Shown one piece after another: positions 6,625-14,343 of a DNA stretch of 27,230 bases; the stretch's first letter is position 1; every line of letters starts with the position of its first letter. The stretch is from Thermomonas fusca DSM 15424 (GTDB lineage: Bacteria > Pseudomonadota > Gammaproteobacteria > Xanthomonadales > Xanthomonadaceae). Under the pieces are notes generated by a model. The model was given only the letters and a program-made list of their open reading frames with translations, made no database searches and was not told the origin of the DNA. Location: assembly GCF_000423885.1 (NCBI RefSeq), contig NZ_AUIV01000035.1, forward strand, positions 1 through 27,230, read 5' to 3'. A program made the translations under genes and the position numbers.

Positions 6625-8874
6625 TCAGTTCGCCGCAAGCTTCGGCTTCAGCCACTTGATGGCCACGAACAGGGCCAGCAGGATCGCGCCGCTGGCGAAC
6701 ACCATGTCACCCGGCATGCGCATCCACACCAGCATGTCGATGATCGGGCGGTTCATGAACTCGGCCGAGCGGGCGAACCAGTAACCGTTCTCCAGCGCCG
6801 CGTTGAGCTGCAGCACGCCGAGCGGCAGCAGGGTCAGCAGCCCCATCAGGCCAAGGCCGATGTTGAAGCACCAGAACGCGCCGCGCAGCAGGCCGGTTGG
6901 CCATTGCACCTGCGGACGCAGGCCGCGCAGGCAGAACAGCATCAGGCCGATGCCGAGCATGCCGTACACGCCGAATAGCGCGGTGTGGCCATGCAGTGCG
7001 GTCAGGTTCATGCCCTGCATGTAGTACAGCGCGATCGGGGTGTTGACGAGGAAGCCGAACAGACCGGCGCCGATCAGGTTCCAGAAGCTGGTGGCGAGGA
7101 AGAACATGATCGGCCAGCGGTAGCGTTCCATCCACGGCGTGGCGCGACTGTGGCTCCAGGTCTCGTGAGCCTCAAGCCCGATCAGCGCCAGCGGCACCAC
7201 TTCCAGCGCCGAGAAGCTGGCGCCCAGCGCTACCGCTGCGGTGGTGGTGCCGGAGAAGTACAGGTGGTGGAACATGCCAAGCACACCGCCGGCCATGTAC
7301 ACGATGGTGGCGAACAGCACGTTGATCGTCGCCGACTTGCCACGCAGCAGGCCCAGCTTCACGAACAGGAAGCTCAGCACCGCCACCGCGAACACTTCGA
7401 AGAAGCCTTCCACCCACAGGTGGACGACCCACCAGCGCCAGTAATCGACCACCGACATGTGGCTCTTCTCGCCCCACATCAGGCCCGCGCCGTAGAACAG
7501 GGCGATGGCGACGGTGGACAGGAACAGCAGGCCCACGATCGAGGACATCTCGTCCTTGCGCTTGAGCGCCGGCCACAGCGAACGGCCCATCAGCAGCAGC
7601 CACAGCAGCAGGCCGATGAACAGGAACGCCTGCCAGAAGCGGCCGATGTCGACGTATTCCCAGCCCTGGTGGCCGAACCAGAAGTTGTACTTCATGTCCA
7701 TCTTCTGCATCACCGCGAACCACTGGCCGACGAAGGAGCCGACCACGATGATCAACAGGCAGACGAACAGGAAGTTCACGCCAAGGCGCTGGTACTTGGG
7801 CTCATAGCCGGAAACCGCGGGCGCGATGTACAGGCCGGTGGCCAGCCATGCGGTGGCGATCCACAGCACCGCAAGCTGGGTATGCCAGGTGCGGGTCAGC
7901 GAGTAGGGCAGGATTTCGGAAATCGCGAAGCCATAGGCTTCCTGGCCTTCCACCTGGAAGTGCGCTGTGGTTGCGCCCAGCAGGATCTGGCACAGGAACA
8001 GCGCCACCACCACCCAGAAATACTTGGCGGTCGCCTTCATCGAGGGCGTGATGGTGATGCCCTGCAGCGGGTCTTTCTCCGGCGGCGTGGGCAGATCTTC
8101 CTTGCGATGGTAGGCGGCGTAGTGCCAGGCCAGCAGGCCGATGCCGCCGATCAGGAACAGGATCGAGAACACCGACCAGATGAAGTTGTCCGAGGTCGGC
8201 TTGTTGCCGATCAGCGGTTCATACGGCCAGTTGTTGGTATAGGTGCGGTTTTCGTAGCCGGGGCGGTCGGTGCCCGTGGCCCATGCGGCCCAGAAGAAAA
8301 AGCCGGTCATCGCACGGCGGCTGTCCGCATCCGGCATCGTGCCTTCGCGCATGGCGTAGGCCTCACGCAGCTTGTGCGTGGCCGGATCGTTCGAGAACAG
8401 GCTCTCGTAGTGCGCAGCCACCGCGCTGATCGCTTGCGCGCGCTGGTTGCTGACCACGATTTCGTTCTTGGCCGCGTCGTAGGTGTTGGTCCGGATCTGC
8501 GGCTTGACGCTGGCCTGGATCTTGGCCTTTTCGGTTTCGTCCATGCTGTCGTAGGACTGACCGGTATCGGCACGTGCCTGCAGTTCCAGCATCGCCACGG
8601 TTTCGCGGTGCAGCCAGTCGGCCGACCAGTCGGGCGCGATCAGGGCGCCATGGCCCCAGACGGAGCCGAGCTGCTGGCCGCCGATGCTTTGCCAGGCCTG
8701 CTGGCCCTTCTGGATGTCGTCCTTGGTGTAAAGCACCTGGCCGTTGGCCGCAACGACGCGATCTGGAATGGGGGGCTTGGTATGGATCAGATCCACGCCA
8801 AGCCAAAGCATGACGGCGAAGCTTGCGGCCAGGAGGGCCCCCAAGCCCAGCCATAGCCGTTTGGTGATGGACAT
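6625..8874 (-). CDS. norB: Quinol-dependent nitric oxide reductase (qNOR)
   Basis: The 749-residue product is a single-chain qNOR (NorB/NorZ type). Its N-terminal extension after the first membrane helix stands in for a fused NorC-like domain, and a haem-copper-oxidase-type core follows. It reduces two NO to N2O with quinol electrons in the inner membrane. Visible metal ligands are H331 (HTQLAVLW), H485 with E489 and E493 (HLWVEGFFE), the FeB pair H536-H537 (FHHLYFSG), and haem ligands H628 and H630 (LHGHTALFG). ATG at 8874 is chosen over upstream starts because GGGAGAG sits seven bases before it and MSITKRLWLGLGALL begins the first helix. It lies 141 bp downstream of the FNR gene, with an FNR-type box between them, and ends at a strong terminator. 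Confidence 0.96.
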   Translation of the reverse strand: MSITKRLWLGLGALLAASFAVMLWLGVDLIHTKPPIPDRVVAANGQVLYTKDDIQKGQQAWQSIGGQQLGSVWGHGALIAPDWSADWLHRETVAMLELQARADTGQSYDSMDETEKAKIQASVKPQIRTNTYDAAKNEIVVSNQRAQAISAVAAHYESLFSNDPATHKLREAYAMREGTMPDADSRRAMTGFFFWAAWATGTDRPGYENRTYTNNWPYEPLIGNKPTSDNFIWSVFSILFLIGGIGLLAWHYAAYHRKEDLPTPPEKDPLQGITITPSMKATAKYFWVVVALFLCQILLGATTAHFQVEGQEAYGFAISEILPYSLTRTWHTQLAVLWIATAWLATGLYIAPAVSGYEPKYQRLGVNFLFVCLLIIVVGSFVGQWFAVMQKMDMKYNFWFGHQGWEYVDIGRFWQAFLFIGLLLWLLLMGRSLWPALKRKDEMSSIVGLLFLSTVAIALFYGAGLMWGEKSHMSVVDYWRWWVVHLWVEGFFEVFAVAVLSFLFVKLGLLRGKSATINVLFATIVYMAGGVLGMFHHLYFSGTTTAAVALGASFSALEVVPLALIGLEAHETWSHSRATPWMERYRWPIMFFLATSFWNLIGAGLFGFLVNTPIALYYMQGMNLTALHGHTALFGVYGMLGIGLMLFCLRGLRPQVQWPTGLLRGAFWCFNIGLGLMGLLTLLPLGVLQLNAALENGYWFARSAEFMNRPIIDMLVWMRMPGDMVFASGAILLALFVAIKWLKPKLAAN

Positions 8875-8947
8875 TGCGTCTCTCCCGGGAGTTGAACAAG
8901 CGATTGAACGAGCGACGGCATCGTCGGCCGATCCGCCGCGCTGCACC

Positions 8948-8961
8948 ATGACTTGCGTCAA
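8948..8961 (-). promoter_or_regulatory. FNR/DNR-type box upstream of norB
   Basis: The plus strand reads ATGACTTGCGTCAA, a TTGAC-N4-GTCAA pattern with one mismatch at the first base. It is centred 80.5 bp before the norB ATG. If used at -41.5, transcription would start near 8913 and leave a 39-nt leader containing the visible GGGAGAG ribosome site. No convincing -10 hexamer was found; GACGAT near 8920-8926 is the best. The box lies just upstream of norB and just downstream of the FNR gene, as an autonomous norB promoter would require. Confidence 0.55.
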
Positions 8962-9015
8962 CTGCCTGCGAGGATCGCGCCGATCAGGCGATTGGGAGTG
9001 TTTCGGTTAGCCGCT

Positions 9016-9768
9016 TCACTCGCGCAGGATCGGCGCCGCCAGCGTTTCCAGGCGGCTGGAATCGAGCAGTTCCACTTCGCGCCGCTCCACCGCCAGCACG
9101 CCGTCGTCCTGCATCCGGCGCAGCACGCGGCTCACCGTTTCCGGCGCCAGCCGCAGGTAGTTGGCGATGTCGGTGCGGGCCATGGTCAGCTGGAAGCGCG
9201 TGGACGAAAACCCGCGCGCGGACAGCCGCCGCGACATCCCGACCAGGAATGCCGCCACGCGCTGGTCGGCACTCCAGTCGCCGGCCAGCAGGGCGGCGCG
9301 GCCGATGTCGCGGCTGAGCAGGCGGAACAGCTCGCGCTGCACGCCGGGCACGCGGGTCGCCAGCACCGAGATCTTCGGGAACGAGAAGCGGCACAGCATC
9401 ACTGTGTCCAGCGCGATCGCGTCACAAGGGTAGCGGTGGCCGTCGATGGCATTGAGACCGATCACTTCGCCGGGGAAGTGGAACCCGAGCACGTGTTCGT
9501 GCCCTTCGCGGTCGGTGACGCAGGTCTTGACGCTGCCGGCGCGCACCGCGGCGATGGCCTCGAACGGGTCACCCTCGCGGAACAGGTAGTCGCCGGCGTG
9601 GAACGGGCCGATGTGCTCGACCAGCACGTGCAGTTCCTTCAGCGCGCTCTTGTCCATGCCCTGCGAGAGGCAGGCGTGGGAGAACGCGCAGGTGGTGCAG
9701 AACTGCAGTTCGTCGCCATCGTCGGACAGGACCTGCGGGCCCAGCCGCGGAAACGGCAGATTGCTCAT
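9016..9768 (-). CDS. fnr: FNR-type oxygen-sensing [4Fe-4S] transcription regulator
   Basis: The 250-residue CRP/FNR-family protein has an N-terminal cysteine cluster C24-x2-C27-x5-C33 and a fourth cysteine, C126, in VMLCRFSF, aligning with the four cluster ligands of E. coli FNR. A cyclic-nucleotide-binding-like beta-roll follows, then a C-terminal helix-turn-helix (MARTDIANYLRLAPETVSRVLRRM). Its E-T-V-S-R recognition helix has the E, S and R that read TTGAT half-sites in FNR. It therefore should bind boxes such as those before hemN, norB and nnrS. ATG 9768 gives the family-typical length; an in-frame GTG three codons earlier is possible. Neither has a Shine-Dalgarno, and small hairpins precede the start. 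hemN ends 61 bp upstream. Confidence 0.93.
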   Translation of the reverse strand: MSNLPFPRLGPQVLSDDGDELQFCTTCAFSHACLSQGMDKSALKELHVLVEHIGPFHAGDYLFREGDPFEAIAAVRAGSVKTCVTDREGHEHVLGFHFPGEVIGLNAIDGHRYPCDAIALDTVMLCRFSFPKISVLATRVPGVQRELFRLLSRDIGRAALLAGDWSADQRVAAFLVGMSRRLSARGFSSTRFQLTMARTDIANYLRLAPETVSRVLRRMQDDGVLAVERREVELLDSSRLETLAAPILRE

Positions 9769-9769
9769 C

Positions 9770-9795
9770 GCGGGCACCCGCTGGGGCAACGCCCC
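9770..9795 (-). other. Tandem small hairpins just before the fnr start
   Basis: The 61-bp hemN-fnr gap contains a GGGGC-AAC-GCCCC hairpin at 9783-9795. Right next to the fnr ATG is a second inverted repeat, GCGGG-CA-CCCGC, at 9770-9781. There is no U-tract, so they are not ordinary terminators. Their position could limit translation initiation or stabilise a processed mRNA end. GC-rich DNA produces short stems easily, so functional confidence is low. Confidence 0.35.
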
Positions 9796-9829
9796 GGAAC
9801 CGGTCTGGCGTCGATATCGCGGGGACGGG

Positions 9830-11230
9830 TCAGATCGCGCGGGAGAAGCGCGGCCGGGCGTCGGGTTCGGGCGGGGCCAGGTATCGGTCGAAGCACATGG
9901 CAATGTTACGCAATAGCAGCCGTCCTTGCGAGGTGGCTTCGATGCGTCCGGGCAAAACCCGCACCAGTCCGTCCTCGGCCAGCGGCCGCAGGCGCTCCAT
10001 TTCCTCGCCGAAGTACTCCTCGAAGCGGATGCCGTAGCGGCGTTCCAGCGCGGCCATCGGGATCTCGCCCTGGCACATCAGCGACTGGATCAGGTCGGCG
10101 CGCAGCTCGTCGTCCTCGCTCAGGCGCATGCCGCGGAACACCGGCAGGCGGCCGGCGTCGATCGCCGCTTCCCACGAAGGCAGGTCGCGCGGGTTCTGGC
10201 TGAAGCTGTTGCCGATATGGCTGATCGCGGAGACGCCCAGGCCCACCAGGTCGCTGTCGGCGTGGGTGGTGTAGCCCATGAAGTTGCGGTGCAGGCCGCC
10301 GCGCGCCTGGGCGCGGGCCAGGTCGTCGTCGGGCAGGGCGAAATGGTCCATGCCGACATAGACGTAGCCCGCGGCGCTGAGCTTCTCCACCGCCAGCTGC
10401 AGCAGCGCCAGCTTTTCTTCGCCGCTCAGCAGCAGTTTCTCGTCGATCTGCTTCTGCGGCTTGAACAGATGCGGCATGTGCGCGTAGCTGTACACCGCCA
10501 GGCGGTCCGGGCGGATCTCGGTGACGATGTCCAGGGTCTTGCCGAAGCCTTCCAGGTTCTGCCCGGGCAGGCCGTAGATCAGGTCGATGTTGACCGAGCG
10601 CAGGCCCGCCTTGCGGCTGGCGTCCACCACCGCACGGGTTTCCTCCACGCTCTGGATGCGGTTGACCGCCTCCTGCACTTTCGGGTCGAAGTCCTGCACG
10701 CCCAGGCTGGCGCGGTTGAAACCGATCTTGGCCAGTTCCGGCAGCCAGCCCGGCTCGCAGAAGCGCGGGTCGATCTCGATGGAGATGTCGCGGTCGCCGG
10801 CTTCGGCGAAATGGAACTGCCGGCGTAGCGCATCCACCACGTCGCCCAGCTGCTGCGGGGTGAGGAAGTTGGGGGTGCCGCCGCCGAAATGCAGCTGGAT
10901 CACCTCGCGGTCGCGGTCGAACATCGGCGCGACCAGCGCGATCTCGCGGTGCAGCCGGGCCAGGTAGGCTTCGCCGCGGGCCAGATCGCGGGTGATGATG
11001 CGGTTGCAGCCGCAGTAGAAGCAGGGGCTGAAGCAGAACGGCACGTGCACGTACAGCGACAGCCGGCGCGGGATCGGCTCCTCGTTGCTGGCCTGCACGA
11101 CCTCGCGCAACTGGACCTCGCCGAAGTCCGCGGTGAACTGCGGCGCGGTCGGGTACGACGTGTACCGGGGACCGGGTCGGTCATAGCGGCGCAACAGGCC
11201 GGCATCGAAGGCGATGTGCTGGGAATGCAT
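9830..11230 (-). CDS. hemN: Oxygen-independent coproporphyrinogen III oxidase (radical SAM)
   Basis: The 466-residue product matches E. coli HemN from its first residues: MHSQHIAFDAGLLRRYDRPGPRYTSYPTA parallels the E. coli start, which fixes the ATG at 11230. The radical SAM cluster motif is C66-x3-C70-x2-C73, followed by G-C75, with LHFGGGTPNFL as the SAM-binding GGGTP region. It converts coproporphyrinogen III to protoporphyrinogen IX without oxygen, keeping haem synthesis going in anaerobiosis. Haem is needed by the neighbouring NO reductase. A perfect FNR box lies upstream, centred 42.5 bp before the ATG, with TAAGCT ending 6 nt before the ATG and no Shine-Dalgarno. The fnr gene follows in the same direction. 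Confidence 0.96.
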   Translation of the reverse strand: MHSQHIAFDAGLLRRYDRPGPRYTSYPTAPQFTADFGEVQLREVVQASNEEPIPRRLSLYVHVPFCFSPCFYCGCNRIITRDLARGEAYLARLHREIALVAPMFDRDREVIQLHFGGGTPNFLTPQQLGDVVDALRRQFHFAEAGDRDISIEIDPRFCEPGWLPELAKIGFNRASLGVQDFDPKVQEAVNRIQSVEETRAVVDASRKAGLRSVNIDLIYGLPGQNLEGFGKTLDIVTEIRPDRLAVYSYAHMPHLFKPQKQIDEKLLLSGEEKLALLQLAVEKLSAAGYVYVGMDHFALPDDDLARAQARGGLHRNFMGYTTHADSDLVGLGVSAISHIGNSFSQNPRDLPSWEAAIDAGRLPVFRGMRLSEDDELRADLIQSLMCQGEIPMAALERRYGIRFEEYFGEEMERLRPLAEDGLVRVLPGRIEATSQGRLLLRNIAMCFDRYLAPPEPDARPRFSRAI

Positions 11231-11236
11231 GGGCGC

Positions 11237-11279
11237 AGCTTAGGGCAGATTGGCAGGGATGCGAATTGATCCGGATCAA
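11237..11279 (-). promoter_or_regulatory. FNR-activated promoter of hemN with a perfect FNR box
   Basis: Bases 11266-11279 read TTGATCCGGATCAA, a perfect palindromic TTGAT-N4-ATCAA site. Its centre (11272.5) is 42.5 bp from the hemN ATG. On the minus strand TAAGCT occupies 11242-11237 as a -10 candidate (T1, A2 and T6 present) and ends 6 nt before the ATG. Class II spacing puts +1 at 11231 or 11230, so the mRNA would have no leader. Binding by an FNR-family protein is strongly suggested. The leaderless start is an inference from the geometry plus the missing ribosome site. Confidence 0.82.
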
Positions 11280-11295
11280 CCCGCGTGGCGGGCTT

Positions 11296-11949
11296 TCACC
11301 GGCGCTGCAGCGCGTAGACGGCGGTCTGCAGGCTGGAAACCCCATTCACGAAACCCGAGTGGTCGGCCGGAATCGGGCGACGCTCGCGCAGGTCAACGCG
11401 CCAAGCGTCGGCGTAAAGCTCCCGCACTTCCTGCTCCTGCACCGCGAACGGCGGGCCATCGCGTTCGGCCTGCGGGTACTCCAGGGTGATGAGCAGGCCG
11501 CGGCAGCCAGCGGGCAGGCGCGCCTGCAGTTCGCCCGCGTAGCTCCGGCGCAACGCCGGCGGCAGCGCGATCAGCGCGGCGCGGTCGAACACGGCGCTGC
11601 AGCTGGCCAGGAGCTCTGCGTCCAGGCCGAAGGCGTCGCCGCAGATGATCTCGATGTCGCCGGCGCGGAAATGCGTGCCGTAGCGGCTGTCCTCGATGGC
11701 GGGCTGCAGGCCGTGTTCGGCGAAGAACTGCTCGATCGCCAGCCGCGACAGCTCCACCCCGAGCACCCGGTGTCCCTGCGCCGCCAGCCAGGCCATGTCC
11801 AGCGATTTCCCGCACAGCGGCACGAAAGCCCGGGCGCCGGCGGGCACGCCCAACGCCGGCCAGTGCTTCTGCAGCAGCGGGGTGGGCGTGGACTGGTGGA
11901 AGCCGATCTGGTTCTGCTGCCAGCGCTGGTGCCAGAAATCAGGGTGCAT
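11296..11949 (-). CDS. tpm: Thiopurine S-methyltransferase family protein (Tpm)
   Basis: The 217-residue product has the bacterial TPMT signature: MHPDFWHQRWQQNQIGFHQ at the start, VPLCGKSLDMAWLAAQGHRVLGVELS as the SAM-binding motif I, and CGDAFGL and FDRAALIALPP downstream. Family knowledge: it methylates thiols from S-adenosylmethionine; bacterial members also methylate selenium and tellurium compounds and can detoxify them. The natural substrate cannot be read here. The ATG has AAGGAGA six bases upstream, so the start is firm. It lies 100 bp after parC, a gap mostly filled by a nested inverted repeat, and 65 bp before hemN. Confidence 0.93.
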   Translation of the reverse strand: MHPDFWHQRWQQNQIGFHQSTPTPLLQKHWPALGVPAGARAFVPLCGKSLDMAWLAAQGHRVLGVELSRLAIEQFFAEHGLQPAIEDSRYGTHFRAGDIEIICGDAFGLDAELLASCSAVFDRAALIALPPALRRSYAGELQARLPAGCRGLLITLEYPQAERDGPPFAVQEQEVRELYADAWRVDLRERRPIPADHSGFVNGVSSLQTAVYALQRR

Positions 11950-11963
11950 GCGGGTCTCCTTGC

Positions 11964-12043
11964 TCGACGGCGCCTACCGCCGCGCATTTCGCTACGCCGC
12001 TCGAAATGCGGCTACGCGAAACGCCCGGCCGTCTCGCCGTCGA
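11964..12043. repeat. 80-bp nested inverted repeat between parC and tpm
   Basis: A perfect 9-bp outer arm TCGACGGCG (11964-11972) is matched by CGCCGTCGA at 12035-12043. Inside lies a perfect 9-bp inner stem CGCATTTCG (11983-11991) with CGAAATGCG (12002-12010) around a 10-nt loop. It fills nearly all of the 100-bp gap, starting two bases upstream of the tpm ribosome site and ending seven bases after the parC stop. No U-tract follows, so it is not a standard terminator. It could be a REP/MITE-like element or a structured RNA spacer. Confidence 0.6.
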
Positions 12044-12049
12044 TGATGG

Positions 12050-14299
12050 TTACGGTTCGACCCCCAGCCCGTCCACCTTCTGCCAACCGCGCGGCAGCAG
12101 GCCGCCGCGCGAGCCGCGGGCGCCGAGGTAGGGATCGAGGTCGCGGAAGGCCAAGGTCATGGTGCGCGCGCCGGACTGCACCAACAGCTTGCCGCCCTCC
12201 GGCACCACCGCGATCGCCACCACTCTCTCGGTGCCGCGCTTGGCCTTGGGGATTTCGATGATCTTGTTGCCTTTGCCCTTGTCGAGTTCAGGCAGCTCGG
12301 CCACCGGGAAGGCCAGCACATGGCCGGCGCTGGTGACAGCAACTATCCGGTCGACCTCGACGCTGGCCACCGCCGCCGGCTGCAGCACGTGGCCGCCTTC
12401 GGACAGCGACAGCAGCGCCTTGCCGGCCTTGTTGCGGCTGGTCAGGTTCTCGAAGCGGGTGACGAAGCCGTAGCCATGGCTGGAGGCGATCACCAGCCGC
12501 TCGTCGTTGCCGCCGCTGGCCAGCGCCTCGAAGCTGGCGCCCGGCGCCGGCGAGAAGCGCCCGGTCAGCGGTTCGCCATTGCCGCGCGCGCTGGGCAGGG
12601 TGTGCACCGAGGTCGAGTAGCTGCGACCGGTGGAATCGAGGAAGGCCACCTGCTGCGTGCTGCGCGAGCGAACCGCCGCCAGCAGGCGGTCGCCTTCGCG
12701 GTAGGACAGCCCGGCGGCATCGATGTCATGGCCCTTGGCGGCGCGCACCCAGCCCTTGTCGCTGACCACCACGGTCATCGGCTCGCTTGCCACCAGCTCG
12801 GTCTCGTCCAGCGCCTGTGCGGCCTGGCGCGCCACCAACGGGCTGCGGCGGGCATCGCCGAACTTCTTCGCATCGGCCAGCAACTCGTCCTTGATCAGCT
12901 TCTTCAACTTGGCCTTGTTGTCCAGCGTGGTCAGCAGTTTTTCGCGCTCGGCCGCCAGTTCATCCTGCTCGCCGCGGATCTTCATTTCCTCCAGCCGCGC
13001 CAGCTGCTTCAGCCTGGTGTCGAGGATGTAGTCGGCCTGGTCCTCGGACAGCCGGAAGCGCGCCATCAGCACCGCCTTCGGCTCATCCTCGGTGCGGATG
13101 ATGCGGATCACTTCGTCGAGGTTGAGGAAGGCCACCAGCAGGCCCTCGAGCAGGTGCAGGCGACGCTCGACCTTGTCCAGCCGATGTTTCAGCCGGCGGG
13201 TGACGGTGGTCTGGCGGAAACTGAGCCATTCGCTGAGCAGCATCTTCAGGTTCTTCACCTGTGGACGGCCGTCCAGCCCGATCACGTTCATGTTGACCCG
13301 GAAGCTCTTCTCCAGGTCGGTGGTGGCGAAAAGGTGGCCCATCAGCTGTTCGGCGTCGACCCGGTTGCTGCGCGGGATCAGCACGATGCGGGTGGGGTTG
13401 GCGTGGTCGGACTCGTCGCGGATGTCCTCCAGCCACGGCAGCTTCTTGGCCCGCATCTGCGCGGCGATCTGTTCGATCACCTTGCTCGGGCTGACCTGGT
13501 GCGGCAGCTCGGTGATGACGATGTTGGCGTGTTCCTTCACGAATACGGCGCGCGCACGCACGCTGCCGTTGCCGGTCTCGTACAGGTTGAGCAGGTCGGC
13601 AGGTGCGGTGATGATTTCCGCCGCGGTGGGATAGTCCGGGCCGCGCACGTGCTCGCACAGGTCACGGACCGTCGCGTCGGGGTCGTCCAGCAGGCGCACG
13701 CAGGCGCTGACGATCTCGTTGAGGTTGTGCGGCGGCACGTCGGTGGCCATGCCCACGGCAATGCCGGTGGTGCCGTTCAGCAGCAGGTGCGGCAGCCGCG
13801 CCGGCATCCACGTGGGCTCTTCCAGGGTGCCGTCGAAATTCGGCGTCCAGTCCACCGTGCCCTGGCCGAGCTCGCCCAGCAGCACTTCGGCGATCGGCGA
13901 CAGCTTGGATTCGGTGTAGCGCATCGCCGCGAACGATTTCGGGTCGTCGCTGGAGCCGAAGTTGCCCTGGCCTTCGATCAGCGGATAGCGCCACGAGAAC
14001 GGCTGCGCCATCAGCACCATCGCCTCGTAGCAGGCGGAGTCGCCGTGCGGGTGGTATTTGCCGATCACGTCGCCGACGGTGCGGGCGGATTTCTTCGGCT
14101 TGGCGGAGGCGTTCAGGCCCAGCTCGCTCATCGCATAGATGATGCGGCGCTGCACCGGCTTGAGGCCGTCGCCGATGAAAGGCAGGGCGCGGTCCAGCAC
14201 CACGTACATGGAGTAGTCGAGGTAGGCGCGCTCGGCGTACTCGCGCAGGGGGATCTGTTCGAAACCGTGGAAGGTGGCGCGGAGGAGATCGTCGTTCAT
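12050..14299 (-). CDS. parC: DNA topoisomerase IV subunit A
   Basis: The 749-residue product is ParC, the DNA-cleaving subunit of topoisomerase IV, which unlinks daughter chromosomes. Its catalytic tyrosine is Y128 in AAMRYTESKLSP. The quinolone-resistance region reads HPHGDSACYEAM, with S88 and E92 at the positions of E. coli S80 and E84, so it carries the usual susceptible residues. The length and C-terminal beta-pinwheel fit ParC rather than GyrA. parE is not in the window. The ATG at 14299 has no Shine-Dalgarno; TAGAAT ends 6 nt before it. The gene follows queG by 44 bp. Confidence 0.97.
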   Translation of the reverse strand: MNDDLLRATFHGFEQIPLREYAERAYLDYSMYVVLDRALPFIGDGLKPVQRRIIYAMSELGLNASAKPKKSARTVGDVIGKYHPHGDSACYEAMVLMAQPFSWRYPLIEGQGNFGSSDDPKSFAAMRYTESKLSPIAEVLLGELGQGTVDWTPNFDGTLEEPTWMPARLPHLLLNGTTGIAVGMATDVPPHNLNEIVSACVRLLDDPDATVRDLCEHVRGPDYPTAAEIITAPADLLNLYETGNGSVRARAVFVKEHANIVITELPHQVSPSKVIEQIAAQMRAKKLPWLEDIRDESDHANPTRIVLIPRSNRVDAEQLMGHLFATTDLEKSFRVNMNVIGLDGRPQVKNLKMLLSEWLSFRQTTVTRRLKHRLDKVERRLHLLEGLLVAFLNLDEVIRIIRTEDEPKAVLMARFRLSEDQADYILDTRLKQLARLEEMKIRGEQDELAAEREKLLTTLDNKAKLKKLIKDELLADAKKFGDARRSPLVARQAAQALDETELVASEPMTVVVSDKGWVRAAKGHDIDAAGLSYREGDRLLAAVRSRSTQQVAFLDSTGRSYSTSVHTLPSARGNGEPLTGRFSPAPGASFEALASGGNDERLVIASSHGYGFVTRFENLTSRNKAGKALLSLSEGGHVLQPAAVASVEVDRIVAVTSAGHVLAFPVAELPELDKGKGNKIIEIPKAKRGTERVVAIAVVPEGGKLLVQSGARTMTLAFRDLDPYLGARGSRGGLLPRGWQKVDGLGVEP

Positions 14300-14305
14300 C
14301 CGGCC

Positions 14306-14311
14306 ATTCTA
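14306..14311 (-). promoter_or_regulatory. -10 hexamer placed for a leaderless parC mRNA
   Basis: On the minus strand TAGAAT (five of six to TATAAT) occupies 14311-14306, followed by GGCCGG and then the parC ATG. A start site 7 nt after the hexamer would be the A of the ATG. No ribosome binding site and no convincing -35 are present. Read-through from queG remains possible. Confidence 0.5.
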
Positions 14312-14343
14312 AGGCCAGCGCGACGATGGCCGGCAGGTCGCGC

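Noticed and set aside
6985..8856. Very long open frame (623 codons) on the strand opposite norB
   Set aside because: It mirrors norB, whose metal ligands and length are complete. The predicted peptide is His/Gln/Ala/Arg-rich and low in hydrophobic order, as expected for an antisense shadow in GC-rich DNA.
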